IMG/VR virus record: IMGVR_UViG_3300024054_000269
Coordinates: 118,303 to 182,302 of that record
Strand: one strand, 5' to 3'
Length of the DNA stretch: 64,000 nt
DNA from: a virus
The number at the start of each line of letters is the position of its first letter. Position 1 is the stretch's first letter. The notes under the pieces were generated by a model. It worked only from the letters and a program-made list of their open reading frames with translations, had not been told where the DNA came from and made no database searches. Shown one piece after another: positions 48,767-57,461 of the stretch. A program made the position numbers and the translations under genes.

Positions 48767-49477
48767 CTAACCCTCAAATTTAAGGGCTGGTTGACTCCTA
48801 GTTACAGCTTGATCGAGGATGGAACGAAGTCCGTCAGAAACCCTCTTCACTTCCTGCTCGTAATTCTTCGTAGTCTTAATGCTTACTTTCTCTTCGAAGA
48901 GCTGGTTCATGGCATCTTCGACATCAGACTCGTCCATGCCGGCCTCGACTAGAAGACCACGGAAAAGTTCGGCACAGTTCGGTCGAAGAACCTTTTCACG
49001 CTCTTCCTCAAAAAGACGATCAAAGCTGTCGCCAAGATCGCCACGGATCTGTTCAATTGTTTCTTTTCTAACTGAATATTTATTTGTAACAACACATTGA
49101 ACGAAATGGCGCTCTTTCTCGCCATTCGGAGTATCAATTTCGTAAGGGATTGCAACAGTGGTGTCGTTGCACTTGAACGTGTCGTTCCAGATCAAACGTT
49201 TCTTTGATCCGTAATCACGAACCTGAGCCTGGACGATTTCGAATTTGGATTTTGCCTGCTCCATTTCTTGGTGCAACTCAGCAGCCCTCTTAGCCGTCTC
49301 ACAGAATTCAACGTCTAACCCAAGTTGAACGGTCGTACGGACACGCTTCGCACCCTTGATGGCAACGTCGTTTACAGTTGTTGCAAACTCTGACTCAGAA
49401 GAAACTTTCTCCTTCTTCGTCATTGCCTTCAGAGCTGAAAGCGCAGAACCCTTCTTGACCACTGCATCTTCTGACAT
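48767..49477 (-). CDS. Coiled-coil hypothetical protein, likely highly expressed
   Basis: 236 aa from ATG 49477 with a strong SD (AAGGAG). Helical with a coiled coil (about 68-105) and Glu-rich parts (FDRLFEEEREKV). Codon use is richer in C/G than its neighbours, similar only to ruvB, suggesting high expression. Not recognised; the length and late position could fit a virion-associated protein. Confidence 0.7.
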   Translation of the reverse strand: MSEDAVVKKGSALSALKAMTKKEKVSSESEFATTVNDVAIKGAKRVRTTVQLGLDVEFCETAKRAAELHQEMEQAKSKFEIVQAQVRDYGSKKRLIWNDTFKCNDTTVAIPYEIDTPNGEKERHFVQCVVTNKYSVRKETIEQIRGDLGDSFDRLFEEEREKVLRPNCAELFRGLLVEAGMDESDVEDAMNQLFEEKVSIKTTKNYEQEVKRVSDGLRSILDQAVTRSQPALKFEG

Positions 49478-49594
49478 TTTATATCTCCTTGTGGAATTGA
49501 ATACTAAATTTGACAACTGATTTACGGACTTTATATTTTACATTTAAATTAAAACTGTCCATCAACTACACTTAACAATTGTTCTGTCTGTTCA

Positions 49595-50302
49595 TCACAT
49601 AAAAATCATATTACCAGATTTGTGAACTACAAAATCATCACCTAACATTTTTTTCCATTCATCTGCATTAGTCTTAAAATTTCCAAACGTAGAACAATTA
49701 TTTGCTGCATATTCACACAATTCGTCTAATGTAGAAAAAACCGGTGAAATTGGTGAACCTTCACTAGTTGTTTCCCAAAGTTGGAATCCGTCTCCAGTTG
49801 GCGGTTCAGTTCTTTCCCAAGATTCATATTGAGCTTTAATTTCTGATGATGGCCAAATACAACCTTCTTCGTCACAATATTGGCAATTACCATAAACGCC
49901 AAGTCTTTTAGCACGAGTTTCTATAAGAATCCATCTGTTAACTGCGTCATGACCATCAAAACTGGGTTTTTTATTAAGTTCATTGACCTGTTCAGCAGAA
50001 ACAAACGGCTGAGGTTCAATTTTCACCCAACCTTTGCCATTTACAAAATTGTGTGTGAATTGATGAAGTCGTCCATTAGCAATTAAAGCGTCAACCTCAT
50101 CTTGAGTAATTTTGTCACACCACCGATTGCCAGTCCAACCATAAAAATCATCTGAAATTTGTTTTGTTTCTTTATTCAAGTGCGTTCCGTCGCAATATGG
50201 GCATTTAACACACTGTTTGTAAAATGGATTAAGATAGCCTCCCCAAATCTTGTTTAGCGGCCAATTAAAATTTAATGGCACTCTCATTAATTTTCGTCCC
50301 AT
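49595..50302 (-). CDS. Conserved huge-phage zinc-knuckle protein
   Basis: 235 aa from ATG 50302. RKLMRVPLNFNWPLNKIWGGYLNPF, CPYCDGTHLN, CQYCDEEGCIW and EPPTGDGFQLWETTSEGSPISPVF are hallmarks of a very common uncharacterised phage protein with two CxxC sites. A TGTAAG box lies 7 bases before this ATG, confirming it over the longer frame. Confidence 0.85.
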   Translation of the reverse strand: MGRKLMRVPLNFNWPLNKIWGGYLNPFYKQCVKCPYCDGTHLNKETKQISDDFYGWTGNRWCDKITQDEVDALIANGRLHQFTHNFVNGKGWVKIEPQPFVSAEQVNELNKKPSFDGHDAVNRWILIETRAKRLGVYGNCQYCDEEGCIWPSSEIKAQYESWERTEPPTGDGFQLWETTSEGSPISPVFSTLDELCEYAANNCSTFGNFKTNADEWKKMLGDDFVVHKSGNMIFM

Positions 50303-50315
50303 GGTAAATCTTACA
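50300..50315 (-). promoter_or_regulatory. TGTAAG box 7 nt before ATG
   Basis: Minus-strand TGTAAG (50315-50310), 7 bases, ATG (50302). Confidence 0.55.
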
Positions 50316-50378
50316 ATGGTTAATAATGTATTTACGATTTGGCATGTAACGAAACGTGTTTTTCGTATCCTAAAAAAT

Positions 50379-50582
50379 ATGAGTGAACTAAAAAGCGTAT
50401 CAATCTGGGTTTTAGAACTTTCTACTAATGACCTCCGGCTTGTTCTTTCCGCTCTTGGTGGAAGACTAAAACCAGAACGTGTAGAAGAAGCCAAGCTTTT
50501 AGGCGATAAATTAACTAAAGACCGAGTAAAAAATCTGCAACAACATATTGACCAGTTGCAGAAAGCCTTGGATAGTAAATAA
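50379..50582 (+). CDS. Small coiled-coil protein
   Basis: 67 aa from ATG 50379 (TATCCT 7 bases before). Helical with heptads (about 28-65). Function unknown; longer upstream starts would lie antisense to the 50302 gene start. Confidence 0.55.
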   Translation: MSELKSVSIWVLELSTNDLRLVLSALGGRLKPERVEEAKLLGDKLTKDRVKNLQQHIDQLQKALDSK

Positions 50583-50801
50583 TCAAGACTTCACGACAAA
50601 CGCAGTATTAAACTCTTCTTCTTTAATAAGAACTAACAAATCAATCGGATAAAATCTTTTTGTGCCATCAACTAAATCAATCATAACAGCATGTCTGTAA
50701 ACTGGACCAGCGATTCGACCGTATAAAATTTCAGACTCAAATTGAATTGATACGGGGTCGCCAATATTAAGAGACGGAATAACTTCACGCATTGACGACA
50801 T
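50583..50801 (-). CDS. Small SH3/OB-like hypothetical protein
   Basis: 72 aa, beta strands (DPVSIQFESEILYGRIAGPVY, AVMIDLVDGTKRFYPIDLL), barrel-like. Start ATG 50801 or ATG 50792, both inside the VVNA tag codons of the upstream gene. Confidence 0.55.
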   Translation of the reverse strand: MSSMREVIPSLNIGDPVSIQFESEILYGRIAGPVYRHAVMIDLVDGTKRFYPIDLLVLIKEEEFNTAFVVKS

Positions 50802-51201
50802 CTTCAGACACCAATTCGTCGTGTTCTGTTTTTATCTGTCTGTGAAGTTTATTAATTGCACAAATTGCCCATTTTCTTATTTTTCTAATGCGACCTTTAT
50901 TGAAGTTTTTTTCAAAAAATTTCTTGTCAGTTTGTGTTACGGAAAAATTTTTGTGGACAAAACATTGAGCAATTCTAACAAAAATATGTTCGTCATAAAC
51001 TACGAAGCGAATTTTGATTTTATCAACACTATGAACAAATTTACTAAGCTCAGCAACAAATTCAACTTTCTCGTTCTCGTTATCGTTCTCGCTCTTCCTT
51101 ATTAAAACAACATTAAAACCATATTTAGGGCGGTCCAATACTTGTACAACACTTTTTATAAGTGAATCTGCCCAAATCCTATTTTGGTCTACGTATTGCA
51201 T
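50785..51201 (-). CDS. Tagged hypothetical protein (DVVNA)
   Basis: 138 aa. Strands (YGFNVVLIRKSE, KIRFVVYDEHIFVRIAQCF), basic helical end (GRIRKIRKWAICAINKLHRQ) finishing SEDVVNA. Short SENDNENE repeat. Function unknown. Confidence 0.65.
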   Translation of the reverse strand: MQYVDQNRIWADSLIKSVVQVLDRPKYGFNVVLIRKSENDNENEKVEFVAELSKFVHSVDKIKIRFVVYDEHIFVRIAQCFVHKNFSVTQTDKKFFEKNFNKGRIRKIRKWAICAINKLHRQIKTEHDELVSEDVVNA

Positions 51202-51390
51202 TTTAGTGCTGCCATTATTTATTTAGGTTTGCCGGGTCTTTTCACGTGCCCCATCGCAGCTTCAGACACGAGGACTAACACGACAGAGAGAGATAATTTT
51301 CCCGCATACCAATCGGCAGGGTCACCTCTTTCATATCATATTACACACAAACAGTTAGAATTTTCGGATCGTAAATCAAATTAATTAATA

Positions 51391-51406
51391 TGTATATAGA
51401 AACATG
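51391..51406 (+). promoter_or_regulatory. TGTATA box 7 nt before ruvB ATG
   Basis: TGTATA 51391-51396, TAGAAAC, ATG 51404. The 200-base stretch upstream holds no other gene. Confidence 0.65.
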
Positions 51407-52351
51407 AATGAAGTTGAGTTTGACAAAGCTCTCCGACCTAAGATGTTGGTTGATTTCACCGGCCAGCCGAAATTGGTTGAGAGTCTAAAAATTTCAGTCG
51501 CGGCGGCAAAACACCGTGGTGACCCACTTGATCATATCTTGTGCGTGGGTCAACCGGGCCTCGGAAAGACAAGTTTGGCAAACATTTTGGCTAACGAGAT
51601 GGGATCAAAGATTATCGTTGTAAACGCGCCATCTATTAAGACCAAAGGTGAACTTGCCGGCGTTCTTACCAGACTCGAAGAAGGTGATATTCTGTTCATC
51701 GACGAAATTCACAGGCTTAGCCCGGTCGTCGAAGAAATTTTGTATCCAGTCATGGAAGATTTCAAACTCGAAGTCATTGTTGGCAAAGGTGTTAACGCAG
51801 AAGCCGTAGTCATGAAACTTCCGAGTTTCACTTTGATTGGTGCAACCACTTTGGCTGGTATGTTGACCAAGCCACTCTTGGACAGGTTTGGAGAAATCTG
51901 CGAATTCGAGCCATATTCAGCCGAAGATTTGTCTTCAATCGTGCTGCGTTCAGCCAAACTTATGGGTTTAGAATTTGATTCAGTTGCGGCAAACGTCTTG
52001 GCACACAGGTCGAAGGGCACCCCAAGAATCGCAAATCGGATCTTGCGTCGAGTTCGCGACCACGTTCAGTTTAACAAATCGAACTTCGTCGATGTAAACG
52101 CGGTCAAGGCTACCTGTGACCGTTTGGGCATTGACCATCTTGGTCTCGATAAGACAAGCCGTAAATTGCTCTCGGTGTTAGTCGAGAAAGCCAGACCGAT
52201 TGGTCTTGATTTGCTTGCATCCACACTCGGCGAATCAAAGGCGACCATCGAAGAAATCTGTGAGCCATATTTGATTCGAAACGGATTTATTGAACGCACT
52301 ACCCAAGGTCGAATTGCGACCAAGAAAGCCAAAGATTACGTCAAAGTGTAA
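51404..52351 (+). CDS. ruvB: Holliday junction DNA helicase RuvB
   Basis: 315 aa. Full RuvB: Walker A GQPGLGKT (49-56), Walker B ILFIDEIHRL (96-105), sensor GATT, LLDRFG arginine-finger region, and the C-terminal winged helix (LDLLASTLGESKATIEEICEPYLI). It drives branch migration of Holliday junctions. No RuvA or RuvC is in the window. Moderately GC-rich codon use compared with neighbours. Leaderless-type start. Confidence 0.96.
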   Translation: MNEVEFDKALRPKMLVDFTGQPKLVESLKISVAAAKHRGDPLDHILCVGQPGLGKTSLANILANEMGSKIIVVNAPSIKTKGELAGVLTRLEEGDILFIDEIHRLSPVVEEILYPVMEDFKLEVIVGKGVNAEAVVMKLPSFTLIGATTLAGMLTKPLLDRFGEICEFEPYSAEDLSSIVLRSAKLMGLEFDSVAANVLAHRSKGTPRIANRILRRVRDHVQFNKSNFVDVNAVKATCDRLGIDHLGLDKTSRKLLSVLVEKARPIGLDLLASTLGESKATIEEICEPYLIRNGFIERTTQGRIATKKAKDYVKV

Positions 52352-52359
52352 AATCTGAT

Positions 52360-52638
52360 ATGTTTTCACGACCTTTAAACGTATGGCCAATTTCATACAG
52401 TTTGTTAATAGGAATATTTGTTGGTTTAACGATTGGATTCAGTCTTTGGAGGCCGTCAAAGACGTCAGATCAATATAAAGGGTTTGTTGACAATTGGAAA
52501 AAAGAATACCAGAACGAATGTTCTTGCGAAATGACTCAAACCTGCCCATTCGGACCAGGAATTGTTGGTGAACAAAAATGCCTAACGTCAACAAATTACG
52601 CAAATCGCTGGAGCAGGTGTGAACCAAAACAAAAATGA
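52360..52638 (+). CDS. Membrane-anchored Cys-rich protein
   Basis: 92 aa. Transmembrane helix about 11-28, then an extracytoplasmic Cys-rich part (CSCEMTQTCPFGPGIVG, C...C) that resembles a thrombospondin-type module. Possibly surface-active. Overlaps the next gene by 20 bases; lies 8 bases after ruvB. Confidence 0.55.
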   Translation: MFSRPLNVWPISYSLLIGIFVGLTIGFSLWRPSKTSDQYKGFVDNWKKEYQNECSCEMTQTCPFGPGIVGEQKCLTSTNYANRWSRCEPKQK

Positions 52639-52918
52639 AAACAATGCTTTAATAATTGCCGTTATGGCAATTATAGTTATTATCTTGTTATGTCTAATGA
52701 TTGTTCCTGGTTTAATCGCAAGCTCATTACCTCATACACCACCATCGAGCATAGCAACTTGCAAAGAAGAATACCCAACTCATATCGAGCTTTCTGGTGA
52801 TGAATGGCTAGATGAACCTGTAAACGGAGCACAATGTTTTCATGTGTGGCCAACTGTTCACTACTGCAAATCTAATGGATTACATTTTATTAGATTTGCA
52901 GTATGCACTTGCATTTAA
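52619..52918 (+). CDS. Membrane-anchored Cys protein
   Basis: 99 aa, GTG start. Transmembrane helix about 10-34, extracytoplasmic part with five Cys (CTC at the end). Coupled to the previous Cys-rich membrane protein; probably a pair. Confidence 0.55.
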   Translation: MNQNKNENNALIIAVMAIIVIILLCLMIVPGLIASSLPHTPPSSIATCKEEYPTHIELSGDEWLDEPVNGAQCFHVWPTVHYCKSNGLHFIRFAVCTCI

Positions 52919-52921
52919 TGA

Positions 52922-53107
52922 TCACCCGTATTGTTCGGAATTTTTTCTAGCTTCCACACAATCGATTGCATCATCTGAATTGCTGTGACCATTTTCGCAT
53001 GAACACATTGGCCACACATTACCATCGTTTTGTACTACAAGACGCCATCTTCCAGATGGCTTCCCATCATGATCTATGATTTCTTTTGGTTGAATTAACC
53101 ACACCAT
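52922..53107 (-). CDS. Small hypothetical protein
   Basis: 61 aa. GRWRLVVQNDGNVWPMCSCENGHSN resembles a small conserved phage/bacterial protein with a Cys/His pair; function unknown. Confidence 0.6.
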   Translation of the reverse strand: MVWLIQPKEIIDHDGKPSGRWRLVVQNDGNVWPMCSCENGHSNSDDAIDCVEARKNSEQYG

Positions 53108-53187
53108 GCCAATAGCATATGATTAGGATTCTAGAATGTCAAAGGTTTTAATTTCGTCAGCTGATAATTAAAGACTTTCCCAACTGA

Positions 53188-53469
53188 TTAGTCATTTATG
53201 ACTTGGTAAACCTTCCATTCATCATAACTATAAACTCTAATGTTTTCAACATTCAAAGCTCCGACTTGGAATCTTGGGAAACATTCTCTACATAGTGCTA
53301 CATAAATGCTTTTAGTTTCATCATTTATACCATTTAACTGAACATTTATACCATTTAACTGAATCAATTTTGTGTGAATATCATATGAGAAAAACACAGA
53401 TGCCATATCATTACATGGCGGGTTTACGGCCTCACATTTTTCAATAAAATTTAAACATTGCTGTTTCAT
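53188..53469 (-). CDS. Hypothetical Cys protein with slipped repeat
   Basis: 93 aa. CRECF (about 66-70) and further Cys; a 21-base tandem repeat (about 53325-53366) duplicates QLNGIN. Ends YQVIND. Not recognised. Confidence 0.6.
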   Translation of the reverse strand: MKQQCLNFIEKCEAVNPPCNDMASVFFSYDIHTKLIQLNGINVQLNGINDETKSIYVALCRECFPRFQVGALNVENIRVYSYDEWKVYQVIND

Positions 53470-53490
53470 TTGTCCGAAATCGTTCGGTTT

Positions 53491-53712
53491 CTATTCATCG
53501 TCAAATTTGAAAACTTCATCGATTGAGTTCATGATTGCATCAATCTGACACTCAAAAATATAATCTTTTGGTGGATTGTTTCCGTGCTTATGGGCTCGAC
53601 CATACCCGTATTCTAAACCTTCTTCAATCGCACGCTTTAAAACTGCATATGAATTGACTTTCATATGTTTTTGCAAAATTTGGATTTTCTTGTTCTTAAC
53701 TATTTTTTTCAT
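53491..53712 (-). CDS. Conserved phage protein (GxxYGYxRAHKHxxNP)
   Basis: 73 aa. AIEEGLEYGYGRAHKHGNNP and IDAIMNSIDEVFKFDD match an uncharacterised family common in phages. Coupled by a 4-base overlap to the DHH gene. Confidence 0.75.
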   Translation of the reverse strand: MKKIVKNKKIQILQKHMKVNSYAVLKRAIEEGLEYGYGRAHKHGNNPPKDYIFECQIDAIMNSIDEVFKFDDE

Positions 53713-54647
53713 AAATCAACAACTTTTGTGTTTTGCGACTTTTCATATTTATTTAGTATATTTTGGAATAAATAAAATGGGTGCGGATCGATAGGACTGA
53801 TTGTTATACCAAAACCAGCTGCCTTAGTATGCCCACCACCACCTAGTGACTTGCAAAATTCAGCACAATTGAATTCAGCACGTGATCTTGTCGAATAAAT
53901 TACCTTAATTTTTTCATCTTCAACAAAAGTGTTGAAACCAACAACCAAATCAGCTTCATTGCCGATAATTTCAGAAGAATCGCTTGACGCTTTAGTCCCT
54001 TCAAAAATAATAACCTTAGTTCCACTATTGGAAATGAATCTATACGAACCTTCAACACATTGTTTTGCCCAATCTATTTTCCTTTTAAATAAGATTTTTC
54101 CAAGCGATAATTTTTCTGACCATTCTAAGGGGTTTAGCCCGATAAGTTCGTCTTCTGGCCAAAAAACAAGTGCCTCAGATTGGTAACATGCCTCATTCCA
54201 GTCCGGACTATTCTTTTGCCATGTATCTCTAATTCCGGCCAACCTGGCAAAATTTTCGACCGTCTTAACTATTTCAGCATGGTTATGGTTCTTAAGTGGT
54301 AACCAAACATGTCTGTAAGCTAAAACAGCTCCACACACCCCAGGATCGTTAGTCTCGTCACCAAATGCTCCGTTAGCTCCGAAGGCATCTACAACAGCCT
54401 TTGCTGTCTTATGGTGGTCCAATATTAGTGCGCCTACTGAGATGAATTCCGATACCCTTTCCTGCGGCGGAGAAAAGTCACAAAACAACATCCCAGGCTC
54501 GGCCAATAAATTCAGATATTCAGAAATGCCATATTGAAGAAATGTTACTTTAGCTGAAGGTAATACATCCTTCAGAATCATGGCACTGGCAACGCCATCG
54601 GCGCACTTCGCATGAGTTACTATATGTCTTATATTAGTCAGATCCAT
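53709..54647 (-). CDS. DHH/DHHA1 phosphoesterase
   Basis: 312 aa. THAKCADGVAS (variant of motif I), FCDFSPP, LDHHKT (DHH) and the DHHA1 end SLGGGGHTKAAG. Manganese-dependent cleavage of nano-RNA, cyclic dinucleotides or short DNA ends. The motif I Asp is replaced by Lys-Cys, so substrate or metal use may be shifted. Overlaps the preceding gene by 14 bases. Confidence 0.88.
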   Translation of the reverse strand: MDLTNIRHIVTHAKCADGVASAMILKDVLPSAKVTFLQYGISEYLNLLAEPGMLFCDFSPPQERVSEFISVGALILDHHKTAKAVVDAFGANGAFGDETNDPGVCGAVLAYRHVWLPLKNHNHAEIVKTVENFARLAGIRDTWQKNSPDWNEACYQSEALVFWPEDELIGLNPLEWSEKLSLGKILFKRKIDWAKQCVEGSYRFISNSGTKVIIFEGTKASSDSSEIIGNEADLVVGFNTFVEDEKIKVIYSTRSRAEFNCAEFCKSLGGGGHTKAAGFGITISPIDPHPFYLFQNILNKYEKSQNTKVVDL

Positions 54648-55161
54648 TTTTTGTCCAATTATCTGTTAGCCATTTGTTCAAACGGTTTATGAATTCTTTA
54701 CCTTGTTTTTCGGTCTTAAAAGTTACGTAAATGCAAGAATGTTCTGAATCAGCTGAATCTTTTTTACTAAAGATATTTGCCTTGCTTAGTATTTTAAACA
54801 CATCATGATTATTGTACCCGGAGAAAATCGGAAAGCATGTTTCAACAAAATGGCATTGAAAATGCCAAGACCCGTCTTCTTCGTCTTCGCTTAGATAATC
54901 GTCATCGAACTGAAAGCACGGTCTACTATCTGGCTTTCCGATTCTAAGCCATTCATCGTATAAATTATAAATTTGTGAGTGTTGTCCCCAATCTAAAACT
55001 TTCGATAAGTCAACATTATGCATAAAACTCATGAATTTTTCTGCATCGTCAGCAGAATCAAACATCGGCCCAAATGCAAAACCGGTCACTGAGTCGTAAA
55101 ACACAGCGCCAGGCTTGTCACATTCGTTTACCTTAACCCCGTCCAGGATTCGTGTTCCCAT
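54634..55161 (-). CDS. Hypothetical alpha/beta protein
   Basis: 175 aa from ATG 55161 (a longer frame to 55290 would overlap the upstream gene by 86 bases). Acidic DDDYLSEDEEDGSW segment; ends with an amphipathic helix (GKEFINRLNKWLTDNW). Not recognised. Confidence 0.6.
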   Translation of the reverse strand: MGTRILDGVKVNECDKPGAVFYDSVTGFAFGPMFDSADDAEKFMSFMHNVDLSKVLDWGQHSQIYNLYDEWLRIGKPDSRPCFQFDDDYLSEDEEDGSWHFQCHFVETCFPIFSGYNNHDVFKILSKANIFSKKDSADSEHSCIYVTFKTEKQGKEFINRLNKWLTDNWTKNGSD

Positions 55162-55204
55162 GAAATTTGGTATTTCTGCCTGGACAGAATTTACAACTGA
55201 AATA

Positions 55205-55408
55205 TTAAAAAGCCTTAATGACTCCAGTAACAAGTTTTTCGACTGGAAACCCTTCCCAATAATCTGGAAGCCCATCGAGGGCTGCCTCATCGACAGCCCT
55301 CACAGCAATAGCCAATTCACCATTCACACGGGTTATACCTATTCCAGTGCAACCTTGAAACTTCGGGTAACTATCTCTTGCTGATAATATCTTTTCATCT
55401 ATGTCCAT
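55205..55408 (-). CDS. Small conserved protein, protease-N-terminus-like
   Basis: 67 aa. GCTGIGITRVNGELAIAVRAV and the PDYWEGFPVEKLVTG end resemble the first part of a bacterial serine-protease-like family (substrate-binding strand pair without the catalytic domain). Coupled to the wHTH gene. Confidence 0.6.
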   Translation of the reverse strand: MDIDEKILSARDSYPKFQGCTGIGITRVNGELAIAVRAVDEAALDGLPDYWEGFPVEKLVTGVIKAF

Positions 55409-55920
55409 TAGATTTGTGGCTCCCCATCCTTGAAAATGGATTCGTATTTAGATTTTCCTAACCAAACAATTGCGCCTGTTCCAGTAAACTTACCAGGTCC
55501 ACGAGACATTCTGACTTGAGAAGACTGGGTATCTGATTCTGGGTTTTGAGAAGTTAGTTTAGACAATCTCTTTGCATGTTTTCTAGCTGAAACCCTAGAG
55601 ATACCTAGAGATTTTGCTAATTGAGTTATTGTAAAAGCAATATTTTCATGTTTCTGAAGTAATTCAACCATGCGGTCGCCAGAATGCGGACCGAATGTTG
55701 GGTCAGTTGGTTTCTTTGGTTTTTGGTTCGGCTTCTGTTCTGACTTCGATTCAGGGTTTGATTTTGTTATTATTTGTGGGGTCTCTTGTTCCATTTGAGC
55801 TTGTTCTTTGGAGACCGGCTGAACATCAGCTTGGTTATCATTTGACTTTTGTTGGCGTTTCTCTGACTTGCTGATTTTGCTCATTTGGACGACCTGTTTT
55901 GATTGTGCATGAGGCTGCAT
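55408..55920 (-). CDS. wHTH DNA-binding protein with Gln/Lys-rich N-terminus
   Basis: 170 aa. About 1-75 is disordered, Gln/Lys/Ser/Pro-rich; about 78-120 is a winged helix-turn-helix (VELLQKHENIAFTITQLAK, LGISRVSARKHAKRLSKL); C-terminal strand segment FTGTGAIVWLG. Last gene before the candidate origin, from which it is transcribed away; may act there. Confidence 0.72.
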   Translation of the reverse strand: MQPHAQSKQVVQMSKISKSEKRQQKSNDNQADVQPVSKEQAQMEQETPQIITKSNPESKSEQKPNQKPKKPTDPTFGPHSGDRMVELLQKHENIAFTITQLAKSLGISRVSARKHAKRLSKLTSQNPESDTQSSQVRMSRGPGKFTGTGAIVWLGKSKYESIFKDGEPQI

Positions 55921-56576
55921 TTCCAGACCTTACCCTTCATCAATTTCCGTCACGATTCTGTCATCAATCTGATTCTTCACTTAAGGTTATTTATCAAACC
56001 TACACTGAACGAACGAAATTTGAATGAACGTTCATAACTGAAATTATTTTCAATATTGTAAAAATCATTAAAGGTTTAACCTGAATTGAAAGTTTCAATT
56101 GTTTTGATACACCAAAAAAGCCTTCAGAAAACTTTAGAAAAACAACAGAAAGTTTCTGTTGTTTAATTTTGAATTTTCTAATAAACTTTAACATTTCTAC
56201 ACTGAACATTTTTGATGTCATTTTTGGTTTAATTATGGATATCATTTGTGTTTTAAATATATAAAAAACTATTCCCGTTAGTGTTAAAGAAAACACAAAC
56301 AAAGACTCCCCTTTATCTAATCAAAACTACACAGGCAAAGATTTGTTGAATAATCCGTCTTTATAGCCTTTGAGAGAAGCTTTTTGATAAATTTGAAAGA
56401 TTTCATGTGGCGCATGAATAACGCTGAAATTATAAAAATCTGTGGACAACCTGTGGATGAAAGAAATCTGTGGACGACCTGTGGACGAAACCTGTGGACG
56501 GTTTGTGTTTAAGCTTTGGTTCGTATTTTTTTCTGAAAGTCTGCTGATAATTCAAAGACCGAAAACTAGGTGAATT
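55921..56576. other. Non-coding strand-switch region, candidate replication origin
   Basis: About 650 bases with no convincing gene. Minus-strand genes lie to the left and plus-strand genes to the right. Left half (55990-56300) is extremely AT-rich; right part holds five DnaA-box-like repeats (56441-56501). A frame at 56000-56302 (minus; hydrophobic N-terminus, Lys-rich) with GGGGAG upstream could be a small membrane protein but looks weak. Confidence 0.5.
56441..56501 (+). repeat. Five TGTGGA(C/T)(A/G)(A/G) repeats resembling DnaA boxes
   Basis: TGTGGACAA (56441), TGTGGATGA (56452), TGTGGACGA (56469 and 56480), TGTGGACGG (56493). All differ by one or two bases from TGTGGATAA, the complement of the DnaA box TTATCCACA, in the same orientation at 11-17-base spacing. 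Suggests DnaA binding or an iteron set. Confidence 0.7.
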
Positions 56577-56750
56577 ATGGACGAATTTGAAACAATTGCT
56601 AACAACGCCATAGCAGAAGCTGAGTTGATAAACATTCCATACGATCAATATAAAACTTTCTTTGATGGTATGAGAAAGATACGAGATTTGATTCAACAAC
56701 GACTTGAAGAAGCAGAAGCAGAAATAATATCTAGAGGACAGTTATTGTGA
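56577..56750 (+). CDS. 57-aa helical phage protein
   Basis: ATG 56577 with AGGTG before it. MDEFETIANNAIAEAELINI then a coiled second helix (MRKIRDLIQQRLEEAEAEI). Small acidic helical proteins with this start are common in phages. First gene right of the candidate origin. Confidence 0.65.
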   Translation: MDEFETIANNAIAEAELINIPYDQYKTFFDGMRKIRDLIQQRLEEAEAEIISRGQLL

Positions 56751-56795
56751 TGTTTATATGAAAATCGTTATTCTCCAAAAGTACGTTATTATGTA

Positions 56796-57080
56796 ATGAA
56801 TGAAATAATTAGATGTAAACAATTGCATAAAGCACTAACAAAAGTATTATCACATGCTTACAGAAATGACCTTGTTGGATTCCCAGAAAACCCAACAAAG
56901 AATTCCATATTAAAGTGGATTAAAAATTACCAAGCACTCAATTATAACCTATATTATACAAGTCAATTGAATTTTGATTTGTATAACTTGAAAGGTTTGC
57001 TTAAAAAATCGGGCGTGACAGACAAAGTCGTTAGAATGGCATATGGGTTAATTCTTTCAGAAGACGTGGTTAACGGATGA
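56796..57080 (+). CDS. Tagged helical protein (DVVNG), paralogue 1
   Basis: 94 aa. The second half aligns with the next gene: WIKNYQ...YYTSQLNFDLYNLKGLLKK...VVRMAYGLILSEDVVNG. Function unknown. ATGA overlap: the G codon and stop of the tag form the next ATG. Confidence 0.7.
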   Translation: MNEIIRCKQLHKALTKVLSHAYRNDLVGFPENPTKNSILKWIKNYQALNYNLYYTSQLNFDLYNLKGLLKKSGVTDKVVRMAYGLILSEDVVNG

Positions 57081-57382
57081 ACAAACTCCATATTTCTAAA
57101 TTCCACAATAAATTATTTAGAGTCTACGAATATACGGTTAAAGAAAACCGATCAAGAAATTTAAGCAATCAATTATCAATCCCTACAAAACTGTTAACCG
57201 AGGATGATGTTAGAAGTTGGGTGAAATACATTCAACATAATATTCCTAAGACATATTACTCAGATTTACATGGATCAATATATGAACTATTGAAATTTTT
57301 GGAAAAGTTTGATACTGACGTGTGCGACGAGGCAGTAAGACAAGCATGGGACTTAGTCATAACTGAAGAAATTGAATCATGA
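57077..57382 (+). CDS. Tagged helical protein (EEIES), paralogue 2
   Basis: 101 aa. WVKYIQ...YYSDLHGSIYELLKFLEK...AVRQAWDLVITEEIES aligns with the preceding gene, a tandem duplication with a retained C-terminal tag. Function unknown. Confidence 0.7.
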   Translation: MNKLHISKFHNKLFRVYEYTVKENRSRNLSNQLSIPTKLLTEDDVRSWVKYIQHNIPKTYYSDLHGSIYELLKFLEKFDTDVCDEAVRQAWDLVITEEIES

Positions 57383-57461
57383 TTTCGGCGGAAACTTTGC
57401 CTCCAAACGTTTTAAATGTATCCTAAAGTCAAAGATTTGTCTCGTTTCCTGTTCATGTACT

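Noticed and set aside
56441-56501. CRISPR array
   Set aside because: Units are only about 9 bases and spacers 2-8 bases; no cas genes.
56430-56699. Minus-strand 89-codon frame over the DnaA-like repeats
   Set aside because: Repeat-encoded VVHRF units, and it is antisense to the better supported 56577 gene.
34078-57382. Tag explained by DNA-level signals for the next gene (ATGA overlap, SD)
   Set aside because: Some tags do contain the next start codon, but others end convergently or without a downstream gene, and synonymous codons vary freely.
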